From: Aphelocoma coerulescens
Lineage: Eukaryota > Chordata > Aves > Passeriformes > Corvidae
DNA length: 64,000 nucleotides
Assembly: GCF_041296385.1 (NCBI RefSeq)
Contig: NW_027183517.1
Span: forward strand, 186,001 to 250,000
Direction of reading: 5' to 3'
A program made the translations under genes and the position numbers. This document shows positions 48,022-60,569 of this stretch, piece by piece (the first letter of the stretch is position 1; every line of letters begins with the position of its first letter). The notes beneath the pieces were generated by a model. That model saw only the letters and a program-made list of their open reading frames with translations. It did no database searches and was not told the origin of the DNA.

Positions 48022-49627
48022 ATGGCTTGGAGCTTTGCCGCTCTTCAGCGCGAACACTGCACGCAGCCACAGGCTGCTGTGCACGGCTTTTCCTCAGCTC
48101 GACGTACCGTCATTCTCTTGCTGTTTCCCAGCGTCGAAAGTGTCCGTGTAGCTCTCGCTCAGCGAAATGCGTCAGGAGAGAAACACTTGCTGGATGAGCC
48201 TTTCGCTGGCCAAGACTTTCAACACAGCACCACCATTCGGGCAAGGAGGAGGAGAAAGGAAGACCACCTTTGCGTCCTGGCCCGTCCTTCTGTGCGAGAC
48301 GCCTCTCCGCCTCTTCGCTCCCTGCAAGGCTGTAGTGTGCGCGCCGGCACGCGGAAGCGAGAGGGCAGGTGCAGAGAGCACCGCGATCTGACGGCGCCGT
48401 GCAGGCTGGAAAGGAAAGAGGGCTGCCACTGGAATGTGGTGCAAGTACAGGTTTGCACGCGTCGAGGGTAAGCTCTGGGTGAGCTTGTTGACCTAAAGCT
48501 GTTCTCTGTGCCAGACGTAGCCGAGAATCTTTCCGTTGAGATCCAGGCTACCGCGCAAACAGAATGTGGTGCTACCTAGCGCTGCGAGGGAAAGGGCATA
48601 GCCCAGGCGTGTTTCGGCAGAAGCAGCAGCACGGAGGGTTTCTCTGCCGGCACCGCGGCTCCCTGTGCGAGAAGTAGACGACGGCTCGACTCCGGCAGAA
48701 TGAAAGCGCGACACGGTACGAAGAGCGTAAGAATGAAGGCAGAGCACCGAGCTGCCGTGCGCCATCGCGCAGGCTGCAAGAGGAAGCGTGCCTGGCCACC
48801 GGCTCCTTTGCGGATTCACGTTAGCACTTGAAAACAGAAAGTTCCACTCGCAGCTACTGGTGCTGCTACCTCTTTCTCTTCCAGCTTTCCCTGGAAAGAA
48901 CTGTGCCCAGGTTTAGGCTTCAACGCGCCGAGGTAACAGTGGCAGATGCGGCAGAGAATGGAAATACAGCGTGCAGCGGGCGGTTTCTGGTGCTTTACGG
49001 GAGGCAAGGGGAAAGTGCAGCGCAGCAGTGGCTTTTACTTCTGGAGCCTTTTGCTTTGGTAGCAGCAGCTGCTGCAAGTGGGCAACGGAGCTGCGAGAGT
49101 GCATCATGTGACGGCACATCTCTCTGAGAGAGGAGCTTTCGAGCCGCAGCGCGTTGCGCCCGGTTTCAAGGCTACTTGGAGGAGTGGGGGGTACTTGAAG
49201 AACGCCTTCTTTCTGGGCGCGTCCTTCTGGGTGTGCTCAAGCTGCATGGACTCGGCAGCACTGGAGGTGTAAGAACCTGTTTCTGGCCAGCTTGTGTGCT
49301 GGAGTGCAAGGGCTGCGCCTTCCTTTCTGAAGCAGCCCAGAGCATTCTCAGCGGAACCTGCTTGTGAAGCAGCTCTCGGCTGGACATTTGCGAGTCGCTG
49401 CACTGAAGTGCATGAAGCCGGTGCCCAGCTGCTTCGTCCTTCGCCTTCTGGGCTCTGGACAGAACTGAAGCGCAGCGATGGCTTGGAGCTTTGCCGCTCT
49501 TCAGCGTGAACACTGCACGCAGCCACAGGCTGGACATTTGCGAGTCGCTGCACTGAAGTGCATGAAGCCGGTGCCCAGCTGCTTCGTCCTTCGCCTTCTG
49601 GGCTCTGGACAGAACTGAAGCGCAGCG
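48022..49627 (+). repeat. Unit 32, long, haplotype d, tail F, extra copy C
   Basis: 1,606 bp. Rare C at 48543 (GAGATCCAGG) is shared only with unit 36. The first 150-bp segment (49382-49531) is unique. It lacks the A changes and the B change but keeps the T of CGTGAAC. The 150-bp pair spans 49382-49681. Confidence 0.96.
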
Positions 49628-51083
49628 ATGGCTTGGAGCTTTGCCGCTCTTCAGCGCGAACACTGCACGCAGCCACAGGCTGCTGTGCACGGCTTTTCCT
49701 CAGCTCGACGTACCGTCATTCTCTTGCTGTTTCTCAGCGTCGAAAGTGTCCGTGTAGCTCTCGCTCAGCGAAATGCGTCAGGAGAGAAACGCTTGCTGGA
49801 TGAGCCTTTCGCTGGCCAAGACTTTCAACACAGCACCACCATTCGGGCAAGGAGGAGGAGAAAGGAAGACCATCTTTGCGTCCTGGCCCGTCCTTCTGTG
49901 CGAGACGCCTCTCCGCCTCTTCGCTCCCTGCAAGGCTGTAGTGTGCGCGCCGGCACTCGGAAGCGAGAGGGCAGGTGCAGAGAGCACCGCGATCTGACGG
50001 CGCCGTGCAGGCTGGAAAGGAAAGAGGGCTGCCACTGGAATGTGGTGCAAGTACAGGTTTGCACGCGTCGAGGGTAAGCTCTGGGTGAGCTTGTTGACCT
50101 AAAGCTGTTCTCTGTGCCAGACGTAGCCGAGAATCTTTCCGTTGAGATTCAGGCTACCGCGCAAACAGAATGTGGTGCTACCTAGCGCTGCGAGGGAAAG
50201 GGCATAGCCCAGGCGTGTTTCGGCAGAAGCAGCAGCACGGAGGGTTTCTCTGCCGGCACCGCGGCTCCCTGTGCGAGAAGTAGACGACGGCTCGACTCCG
50301 GCAGAATGAAAGCGCGACACGGTACGAAGAGCGTAAGAATGAAGGCAGAGCACCGAGCTGCCGTGCGCCATCGCGCAGGCTGCAAGAGGAAGCGTGCCTG
50401 GCCACCGGCTCCTTTGCGGATTCACGTTAGCACTTGAAAACAGAAAGTTCCACTCGCAGCTACTGGTGCTGCTACCTCTTTCTCTTCCAGCTTTCCCTGG
50501 AAAGAACTGTGCCCAGGTTTAGGCTTCAACGCGCCGAGGTAACAGTGGCAGATGCGGCAGAGAATGGAAATACAGCGTGCAGCGGGCGGTTTCTGGTGCT
50601 TTACGGGAGGCAAGGGGAAAGTGCAGCGCAGCAGTGGCTTTTACTTCTGGAGCCTTTTGCTTTGGTAGCAGCAGCTGCTGCAAGTGGGCAACGGAGCTGC
50701 GAGAGTGCATCATGTGACGGCACATCTCTCTGAGAGAGGAGCTTTCGAGCCGCAGCGCGTTGCGCCCGGTTTCAAGGCTACTTGGAGGAGTGGGGGGTAC
50801 TTGAAGAACGCCTTCTTTCTGGGCGCGCCCTACTGGGTGTGCTCAAGCTGCATGGACTCGGCAGCACTGGAGGTGTAAGAACCTGTTTCTGGCCAGCTTG
50901 TGTGCTGGAGTGCAAGGGCTGCGCCTTCCTTTCTGAAGCAGCCCAGAGCATTCTCAGCGGAACCTGCTTGTGAAGCAGCTCTCGGCTGGACATTTGCGAG
51001 TCGCTGCACTGAAGTGCATGAAGCCGGTGCCCAGCTGCTTCGTCCTTCGCCTTCTGGGCTCTGGACAGAACTGAAGCGCAGCG
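49628..51083 (+). repeat. Unit 33, short, haplotype a, tail Y
   Basis: 1,456 bp. Starts tetramer copy 2; equivalent of unit 29. Confidence 0.96.
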
Positions 51084-52689
51084 ATGGCTTGGAGCTTTGC
51101 CGCTCTTCAGCGCGAACACTGCACGCAGCCACAGGCTGCTGTGCACGGCTTTTCCTCAGCTCGACGTACAGTCATTGTCTTGCTGTTTCCCAGCGTCGAA
51201 AGTGTCCGTGTAGCTCTCGCTCAGCGAAATGCGTCAGGAGAGAAACACTTGCTGGATGAGCCTTTCGCTGGCCAAGACTTTCAACACAGCACCACCATTC
51301 GGGCAAGGAGGAGGAGAAAGGAAGACCACCTTTGCGTCCTGGCCCGTCCTTCTGTGCGAGACGCCTCTCCGCCTCTTCGCTCCCTGCAAGGCTGTAGTGT
51401 GCGCGCCGGCACGCGGAAGCGAGAGGGCAGGTGCAGAGAGCACCGCGATCTGACGGCGCCGTGCAGGCTGGAAAGGAAAGAGGGCTGCCACTGGAATGTG
51501 GTGCAAGTACAGGTTTGCACGCGTCGAGGGTAAGCTCTGGGTGAGCTTGTTGACCTAAAGCTGTTCTCTGTGCCAGACGTAGCCGAGAATCTTTCCGTTG
51601 AGATTCAGGCTACCGCGCAAACAGAATGTGGTGCTACCTAGCGCTGCGAGGGAAAGGGCATAGCCCAGGCGTGTTTCGGCAGAAGCAGCAGCACGGAGGG
51701 TTTCTCTGCCGGCACCGCGGCTCCCTGTGCGAGAAGTAGACGACGGCTCGACTCCGGCAGAATGAAAGCGCGACACGGTACGAAGAGCGTAAGAATGAAG
51801 GCAGAGCACCGAGCTGCCGTGCGCCATCGCGCAGGCTGCAAGAGGAAGCGTGCCTGGCCACCGGCTCCTTTGCGGATTCACGTTAGCACTTGAAAACAGA
51901 AAGTTCCACTCGCAGCTACTGGTGCTGCTACCTCTTTCTCTTCCAGCTTTCCCTGGAAAGAACTGTGCCCAGGTTTAGGCTTCAACGCGCCGAGGTAACA
52001 GTGGCAGATGCGGCAGAGAATGGAAATACAGCGTGCAGCGGGCGGTTTCTGGTGCTTTACGGGAGGCAAGGGGAAAGTGCAGCGCAGCAGTGGCTTTTAC
52101 TTCTGGAGCCTTTTGCTTTGGTAGCAGCAGCTGCTGCAAGTGGGCAACGGAGCTGCGAGAGTGCATCATGTGACGGCACATCTCTCTGAGAGAGGAGCTT
52201 TCGAGCCGCAGCGCGTTGCGCCCGGTTTCAAGGCTACTTGGAGGAGTGGGGGGTACTTGAAGAACGCCTTCTTTCTGGGCGCGTCCTTCTGGGTGTGCTC
52301 AAGCTGCATGGACTCGGCAGCACTGGAGGTGTAAGAACCTGTTTCTGGCCAGCTTGTGTGCTGGAGTGCAAGGGCTGCGCCTTCCTTTCTGAAGCAGCCC
52401 AGAGCATTCTCAGCGGAACCTGCTTGTGAAGCAGCTCTCGGCTGGACATTTGCGAGTCGCTGCACTGAAGTGCATGAAGCCGGTGCCCAGCTGCTTCGTC
52501 CTTCGCTTTCTGGGCTCTGGACAGAACTGAAGCGCAGCGATGGCTTGGAGCTTTGCCGCTCTTCAGCGTGAACACTGCACGCAGCCACAGGCTGGACATT
52601 TGCGAGTCGCTGCACTGAAGTGCATGAAGCCGGTGCCCAGCTGCTTCGTCCTTCGCCTTCTGGGCTCTGGACAGAACTGAAGCGCAGCG
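51084..52689 (+). repeat. Unit 34, long, haplotype b, tail F, extra copy B
   Basis: 1,606 bp. Equivalent of unit 30. The 150-bp pair spans 52444-52743. Confidence 0.96.
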
Positions 52690-54295
52690 ATGGCTTGGAG
52701 CTTTGCCGCTCTTCAGCGCGAACACTGCACGCAGCCACAGGCTGCTGTGCACGGCTTTTCCTCAGCTCGACGTACAGTCATTGTCTTGCTGTTTCCCAGC
52801 GTCGAAAGTGTCCGTGTAGCTCTCGCTCAGCGAAATGCGTCAGGAGAGAAACACTTGCTGGATGAGCCTTTCGCTGGCCAAGACTTTCAACACAGCACCA
52901 CCATTCGGGCAAGGAGGAGGAGAAAGGAAGACCACCTTTGCGTCCTGGCCCGTCCTTCTGTGCGAGACGCCTCTCCGCCTCTTCGCTCCCTGCAAGGCTG
53001 TAGTGTGCGCGCCGGCACGCGGAAGCGAGAGGGCAGGTGCAGAGAGCACCGCGATCTGACGGCGCCGTGCAGGCTGGAAAGGAAAGAGGGCTGCCACTGG
53101 AATGTGGTGCAAGTACAGGTTTGCACGCGTCGAGGGTAAGCTCTGGGTGAGCTTGTTGACCTAAAGCTGTTCTCTGTGCCAGACGTAGCCGAGAATCTTT
53201 CCGTTGAGATTCAGGCTACCGCGCAAACAGAATGTGGTGCTACCTAGCGCTGCGAGGGAAAGGGCATAGCCCAGGCGTGTTTCGGCAGAAGCAGCAGCAC
53301 GGAGGGTTTCTCTGCCGGCACCGCGGCTCCCTGTGCGAGAAGTAGACGACGGCTCGACTCCGGCAGAATGAAAGCGCGACACGGTACGAAGAGCGTAAGA
53401 ATGAAGGCAGAGCACCGAGCTGCCGTGCGCCATCGCGCAGGCTGCAAGAGGAAGCGTGCCTGGCCACCGGCTCCTTTGCGGATTCACGTTAGCACTTGAA
53501 AACAGAAAGTTCCACTCGCAGCTACTGGTGCTGCTACCTCTTTCTCTTCCAGCTTTCCCTGGAAAGAACTGTGCCCAGGTTTAGGCTTCAACGCGCCGAG
53601 GTAACAGTGGCAGATGCGGCAGAGAATGGAAATACAGCGTGCAGCGGGCGGTTTCTGGTGCTTTACGGGAGGCAAGGGGAAAGTGCAGCGCAGCAGTGGC
53701 TTTTACTTCTGGAGCCTTTTGCTTTGGTAGCAGCAGCTGCTGCAAGTGGGCAACGGAGCTGCGAGAGTGCATCATGTGACGGCACATCTCTCTGAGAGAG
53801 GAGCTTTCGAGCCGCAGCGCGTTGCGCCCGGTTTCAAGGCTACTTGGAGGAGTGGGGGGTACTTGAAGAACGCCTTCTTTCTGGGCGCGTCCTTCTGGGT
53901 GTGCTCAAGCTGCATGGACTCGGCAGCACTGGAGGTGTAAGAACCTGTTTCTGGCCAGCTTGTGTGCTGGAGTGCAAGGGCTGCGCCTTCCTTTCTGAAG
54001 CAGCCCAGAGCATTCTCAGCGGAACCTGCTTGTGAAGCAGCTCTCGGCTGGACATTTGCGAGTCGCTGCACTGAAGTGCATGAAGCCGGTGCCCAGCTGC
54101 TTCGTCCTTCGCTTTCTGGGCTCTGGACAGAACTGAAGCGCAGCGATGGCTTGGAGCTTTGCCGCTCTTCAGCGTGAACACTGCACGCAGCCACAGGCTG
54201 GACATTTGCGAGTCGCTGCACTGAAGTGCATGAAGCCGGTGCCCAGCTGCTTCGTCCTTCGCCTTCTGGGCTCTGGACAGAACTGAAGCGCAGCG
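52690..54295 (+). repeat. Unit 35, long, haplotype b, tail F, extra copy B
   Basis: 1,606 bp. Equivalent of unit 31. The 150-bp pair spans 54050-54349. Confidence 0.96.
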
Positions 54296-55901
54296 ATGGC
54301 TTGGAGCTTTGCCGCTCTTCAGCGCGAACACTGCACGCAGCCACAGGCTGCTGTGCACGGCTTTTCCTCAGCTCGACGTACCGTCATTCTCTTGCTGTTT
54401 CCCAGCGTCGAAAGTGTCCGTGTAGCTCTCGCTCAGCGAAATGCGTCAGGAGAGAAACACTTGCTGGATGAGCCTTTCGCTGGCCAAGACTTTCAACACA
54501 GCACCACCATTCGGGCAAGGAGGAGGAGAAAGGAAGACCACCTTTGCGTCCTGGCCCGTCCTTCTGTGCGAGACGCCTCTCCGCCTCTTCGCTCCCTGCA
54601 AGGCTGTAGTGTGCGCGCCGGCACGCGGAAGCGAGAGGGCAGGTGCAGAGAGCACCGCGATCTGACGGCGCCGTGCAGGCTGGAAAGGAAAGAGGGCTGC
54701 CACTGGAATGTGGTGCAAGTACAGGTTTGCACGCGTCGAGGGTAAGCTCTGGGTGAGCTTGTTGACCTAAAGCTGTTCTCTGTGCCAGACGTAGCCGAGA
54801 ATCTTTCCGTTGAGATCCAGGCTACCGCGCAAACAGAATGTGGTGCTACCTAGCGCTGCGAGGGAAAGGGCATAGCCCAGGCGTGTTTCGGCAGAAGCAG
54901 CAGCACGGAGGGTTTCTCTGCCGGCACCGCGGCTCCCTGTGCGAGAAGTAGACGACGGCTCGACTCCGGCAGAATGAAAGCGCGACACGGTACGAAGAGC
55001 GTAAGAATGAAGGCAGAGCACCGAGCTGCCGTGCGCCATCGCGCAGGCTGCAAGAGGAAGCGTGCCTGGCCACCGGCTCCTTTGCGGATTCACGTTAGCA
55101 CTTGAAAACAGAAAGTTCCACTCGCAGCTACTGGTGCTGCTACCTCTTTCTCTTCCAGCTTTCCCTGGAAAGAACTGTGCCCAGGTTTAGGCTTCAACGC
55201 GCCGAGGTAACAGTGGCAGATGCGGCAGAGAATGGAAATACAGCGTGCAGCGGGCGGTTTCTGGTGCTTTACGGGAGGCAAGGGGAAAGTGCAGCGCAGC
55301 AGTGGCTTTTACTTCTGGAGCCTTTTGCTTTGGTAGCAGCAGCTGCTGCAAGTGGGCAACGGAGCTGCGAGAGTGCATCATGTGACGGCACATCTCTCTG
55401 AGAGAGGAGCTTTCGAGCCGCAGCGCGTTGCGCCCGGTTTCAAGGCTACTTGGAGGAGTGGGGGGTACTTGAAGAACGCCTTCTTTCTGGGCGCGTCCTT
55501 CTGGGTGTGCTCAAGCTGCATGGACTCGGCAGCACTGGAGGTGTAAGAACCTGTTTCTGGCCAGCTTGTGTGCTGGAGTGCAAGGGCTGCGCCTTCCTTT
55601 CTGAAGCAGCCCAGAGCATTCTCAGCGGAACCTGCTTGTGAAGCAGCTCTCGGCTGGACATTTGCGAGTCTCTCCACTGAAGTGCATGAAGCCGGTGCCC
55701 AGCTGCTTCGTCCTTCGCCTTCTGGGCTCTGGACAGAACTGAAGCGCAGCGATGGCTTGGAGCTTTGCCGCTCTTCAGCGTGAACACTGCACGCAGCCAC
55801 AGGCTGGACATTTGCGAGTCGCTGCACTGAAGTGCATGAAGCCGGTGCCCAGCTGCTTCGTCCTTCGCCTTCTGGGCTCTGGACAGAACTGAAGCGCAGC
55901 G
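54296..55901 (+). repeat. Unit 36, long, haplotype d, tail F, extra copy A
   Basis: 1,606 bp. Shares the rare C at 54817 (offset 521) with unit 32 but carries an A-type extra copy instead of C. This places the end of the tetramer identity at the 150-bp pair (55656-55955). Confidence 0.96.
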
Positions 55902-57357
55902 ATGGCTTGGAGCTTTGCCGCTCTTCAGCGCGAACACTGCACGCAGCCACAGGCTGCTGTGCACGGCTTTTCCTCAGCTCGACGTACCGTCATTCTCTTG
56001 CTGTTTCCCAGCGTCGAAAGTGTCCGTGTAGCTCTCGCTCAGCGAAATGCGTCAGGAGAGAAACACTTACTGGATGAGCCTTTCGCTGGCCAAGACTTTC
56101 AACACAGCACCACCATTCGGGCAAGGAGGAGGAGAAAGGAAGACCATCTTTGCGTCCTGGCCCGTCCTTCTGTGCGAGACGCCTCTCCGCCTCTTCGCTC
56201 CCTGCAAGGCTGTAGTGTGCGCGCCGGCACTCGGAAGCGAGAGGGCAGGTGCAGAGAGCACCGCGATCTGACGGCGCCGTGCAGGCTGGAAAGGAAAGAG
56301 CGCTGCCACTGGAATGTGGTGCAAGTACAGGTTTGCACGCGTCGAGGGTAAGCTCTGGGTGAGCTTGTTGACCTAAAGCTGTTCTCTGTGCCAGACGTAG
56401 CCGAGAATCTTTCCGTTGAGATTCAGGCTACCGCGCAAACAGAATGTGGTGCTACCTAGCGCTGCGAGGGAAAGGGCATAGCCCAGGCGTGTTTCGGCAG
56501 AAGCAGCAGCACGGAGGGTTTCTCTGCCGGCACCGCGGCTCCCTGTGCGAGAAGTAGACGACGGCTCGACTCCGGCAGAATGAAAGCGCGACACGGTACG
56601 AAGAGCGTAAGAATGAAGGCAGAGCACCGAGCTGCCGTGCGCCATCGCGCAGGCTGCAAGAGGAAGCGTGCCTGGCCACCGGCTCCTTTGCGGATTCACG
56701 TTAGCACTTGAAAACAGAAAGTTCCACTCGCAGCTACTGGTGCTGCTACCTCTTTCTCTTCCAGCTTTCCCTGGAAAGAACTGTGCCCAGGTTTAGGCTT
56801 CAACGCGCCGAGGTAACAGTGGCAGATGCGGCAGAGAATGGAAATACAGCGTGCAGCGGGCGGTTTCTGGTGCTTTACGGGAGGCAAGGGGAAAGTGCAG
56901 CGCAGTAGTGGCTTTTACTTCTGGAGCCTTTTGCTTTGGTAGCAGCAGCTGCTGCAAGTGGGCAACGGAGCTGCGAGAGTGCATCATGTGACGGCACATC
57001 TCTCTGAGAGAGGAGCTTTCGAGCCGCAGCGCGTTGCGCCCGGTTTCAAGGCTACTTGGAGGAGTGGGGGGTACTTGAAGAACGCCTTCTTTCTGGGCGC
57101 GCCCTACTGGGTGTGCTCAAGCTGCATGGACTCGGCAGCACTGGAGGTGTAAGAACCTGTTTCTGGCCAGCTTGTGTGCTGGAGTGCAAGGGCTGCGCCT
57201 TCCTTTCTGAAGCAGCCCAGAGCATTCTCAGCGGAACCTGCTTGTGAAGCAGCTCTCGGCTGGACATTTGCGAGTCGCTGCACTGAAGTGCATGAAGCCG
57301 GTGCCCAGCTGCTTCGTCCTTCGCCTTCTGGGCTCTGGACAGAACTGAAGCGCAGCG
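55902..57357 (+). repeat. Unit 37, short, haplotype c, tail Y
   Basis: 1,456 bp. A private T at 56906 (CAGTAGTGG for CAGCAGTGG) closes a 99-codon + frame (from 56708) after 66 codons. Confidence 0.96.
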
Positions 57358-58963
57358 ATGGCTTGGAGCTTTGCCGCTCTTCAGCGCGAACACTGCACGC
57401 AGCCACAGGCTGCTGTGCACGGCTTTTCCTCAGCTCGACGTACCGTCATTCTCTTGCTGTTTCCCAGCGTCGAAAGTGTCCGTGTAGCTCTCGCTCAGCG
57501 AAATGCGTCAGGAGAGAAACACTTGCTGGATGAGCCTTTCGCTGGCCAAGACTTTCAACACAGCACCACCATTCGGGCAAGGAGGAGGAGAAAGGAAGAC
57601 CACCTTTGCGTCCTGGCCCGTCCTTCTGTGCGAGACGCCTCTCCGCCTCTTCGCTCCCTGCAAGGCTGTAGTGTGCGCGCCGGCACGCGGAAGCGAGAGG
57701 GCAGGTGCAGAGAGCACCGCGATCTGACGGCGCCGTGCAGGCTGGAAAGGAAAGAGGGCTGCCACTGGAATGTGGTGCAAGTACAGGTTTGCACGCGTCG
57801 AGGGTAAGCTCTGGGTGAGCTTGTTGACCTAAAGCTGTTCTCTGTGCCAGACGTAGCCGAGAATCTTTCCGTTGAGATTCAGGCTACCGCGCAAACAGAA
57901 TGTGGTGCTACCTAGCGCTGCGAGGGAAAGGGCATAGCCCAGGCGTGTTTCGGCAGAAGCAGCAGCACGGAGGGTTTCTCTGCCGGCACCGCGGCTCCCT
58001 GTGCGAGAAGTAGACGACGGCTCGACTCCGGCAGAATGAAAGCGCGACACGGTACGAAGAGCGTAAGAATGAAGGCAGAGCACCGAGCTGCCGTGCGCCA
58101 TCGCGCAGGCTGCAAGAGGAAGCGTGCCTGGCCACCGGCTCCTTTGCGGATTCACGTTAGCACTTGAAAACAGAAAGTTCCACTCGCAGCTACTGGTGCT
58201 GCTACCTCTTTCTCTTCCAGCTTTCCCTGGAAAGAACTGTGCCCAGGTTTAGGCTTCAACGCGCCGAGGTAACAGTGGCAGATGCGGCAGAGAATGGAAA
58301 TACAGCGTGCAGCGGGCGGTTTCTGGTGCTTTACGGGAGGCAAGGGGAAAGTGCAGCGCAGCAGTGGCTTTTACTTCTGGAGCCTTTTGCTTTGGTAGCA
58401 GCAGCTGCTGCAAGTGGGCAACGGAGCTGCGAGAGTGCATCATGTGACGGCACATCTCTCTGAGAGAGGAGCTTTCGAGCCGCAGCGCGTTGCGCCCGGT
58501 TTCAAGGCTACTTGGAGGAGTGGGGGGTACTTGAAGAACGCCTTCTTTCTGGGCGCGTCCTTCTGGGTGTGCTCAAGCTGCATGGACTCGGCAGCACTGG
58601 AGGTGTAAGAACCTGTTTCTGGCCAGCTTGTGTGCTGGAGTGCAAGGGCTGCGCCTTCCTTTCTGAAGCAGCCCAGAGCATTCTCAGCGGAACCTGCTTG
58701 TGAAGCAGCTCTCGGCTGGACATTTGCGAGTCTCTCCACTGAAGTGCATGAAGCCGGTGCCCAGCTGCTTCGTCCTTCGCCTTCTGGGCTCTGGACAGAA
58801 CTGAAGCGCAGCGATGGCTTGGAGCTTTGCCGCTCTTCAGCGTGAACACTGCACGCAGCCACAGGCTGGACATTTGCGAGTCGCTGCACTGAAGTGCATG
58901 AAGCCGGTGCCCAGCTGCTTCGTCCTTCGCCTTCTGGGCTCTGGACAGAACTGAAGCGCAGCG
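57358..58963 (+). repeat. Unit 38, long, haplotype d, tail F, extra copy A
   Basis: 1,606 bp with no private change noticed. The 150-bp pair spans 58718-59017. Confidence 0.96.
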
Positions 58964-60569
58964 ATGGCTTGGAGCTTTGCCGCTCTTCAGCGCGAACACT
59001 GCACGCAGCCACAGGCTGCTGTGCACGGCTTTTCCTCAGCTCGACGTACCGTCATTCTCTTGCTGTTTCCCAGCGTCGAAAGTGTCCGTGTAGCTCTCGC
59101 TCAGCGAAATGCGTCAGGAGAGAAACACTTGCTGGATGAGCCTTTCGCTGGCCAAGACTTTCAACACAGCACCACCATTCGGGCAAGGAGGAGGAGAAAG
59201 GAAGACCATCTTTGCGTCCTGGCCCGTCCTTCTGTGCGAGACGCCTCTCCGCCTCTTCGCTCCCTGCAAGGCTGTAGTGTGCGCGCCGGCACTCGGAAGC
59301 GAGAGGGCAGGTGCAGAGAGCACCGCGATCTGACGGCGCCGTGCAGGCTGGAAAGGAAAGAGGGCTGCCACTGGAATGTGGTGCAAGTACAGGTTTGCAC
59401 GCGTCGAGGGTAAGCTCTGGGTGAGCTTGTTGACCTAAAGCTGTTCTCTGTGCCAGACGTAGCCGAGAATCTTTCCGTTGAGATTCAGGCTACCGCGCAA
59501 ACAGAATGTGGTGCTACCTAGCGCTGCGAGGGAAAGGGCATAGCCCAGGCGTGTTTCGGCAGAAGCAGCAGCACGGAGGGTTTCTCTGCCGGCACCGCGG
59601 CTCCCTGTGCGAGAAGTAGACGACGGCTCGACTCCGGCAGAATGAAAGCGCGACACGGTACGAAGAGCGTAAGAATGAAGGCAGAGCACCGAGCTGCCGT
59701 GCGCCATCGCGCAGGCTGCAAGAGGAAGCGTGCCTGGCCACCGGCTCCTTTGCGGATTCACGTTAGCACTTGAAAACAGAAAGTTCCACTCGCAGCTACT
59801 GGTGCTGCTACCTCTTTCTCTTCCAGCTTTCCCTGGAAAGAACTGTGCCCAGGTTTAGGCTTCAACGCGCCGAGGTAACAGTGGCAGATGCGGCAGAGAA
59901 TGGAAATACAGCGTGCAGCGGGCGGTTTCTGGTGCTTTACGGGAGGCAAGGGGAAAGTGCAGCGCAGCAGTGGCTTTTACTTCTGGAGCCTTTTGCTTTG
60001 GTAGCAGCAGCTGCTGCAAGTGGGCAACGGAGCTGCGAGAGTGCATCATGTGACGGCACATCTCTCTGAGAGAGGAGCTTTCGAGCCGCAGCGCGTTGCG
60101 CCCGGTTTCAAGGCTACTTGGAGGAGTGGGGGGTACTTGAAGAACGCCTTCTTTCTGGGCGCGTCCTTCTGGGTGTGCTCAAGCTGCATGGACTCGGCAG
60201 CACTGGAGGTGTAAGAACCTGTTTCTGGCCAGCTTGTGTGCTGGAGTGCAAGGGCTGCGCCTTCCTTTCTGAAGCAGCCCAGAGCATTCTCAGCGGAACC
60301 TGCTTGTGAAGCAGCTCTCGGCTGGACATTTGCGAGTCGCTGCACTGAAGTGCATGAAGCCGGTGCCCAGCTGCTTCGTCCTTCGCTTTCTGGGCTCTGG
60401 ACAGAACTGAAGCGCAGCGATGGCTTGGAGCTTTGCCGCTCTTCAGCGTGAACACTGCACGCAGCCACAGGCTGGACATTTGCGAGTCGCTGCACTGAAG
60501 TGCATGAAGCCGGTGCCCAGCTGCTTCGTCCTTCGCCTTCTGGGCTCTGGACAGAACTGAAGCGCAGCG
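58964..60569 (+). repeat. Unit 39, long, haplotype e, tail F, extra copy B
   Basis: 1,606 bp. The only e haplotype joined to tail F and a long form; every other complete e unit is short with tail Y. It is therefore a likely recombinant. The 150-bp pair spans 60324-60623. Confidence 0.96.

Larger units (their letters stand above)
43354..49627 (+). repeat. Higher-order repeat, tetramer copy 1 (6,274 bp)
   Basis: Units 29-32 in the order aS, bB, bB, dC. Unit 32 carries the rare C at 48543, which reappears 6,274 bp downstream. Confidence 0.92.
49628..55901 (+). repeat. Higher-order repeat, tetramer copy 2 (6,274 bp)
   Basis: Units 33-36 in the order aS, bB, bB, dA, with the rare C at 54817. They differ from copy 1 at markers only in the extra 150-bp segment of the last unit. 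The next four units (55902-62175) again measure 6,274 bp as S-L-L-L but with different haplotypes (c, d, e, d). Confidence 0.92.
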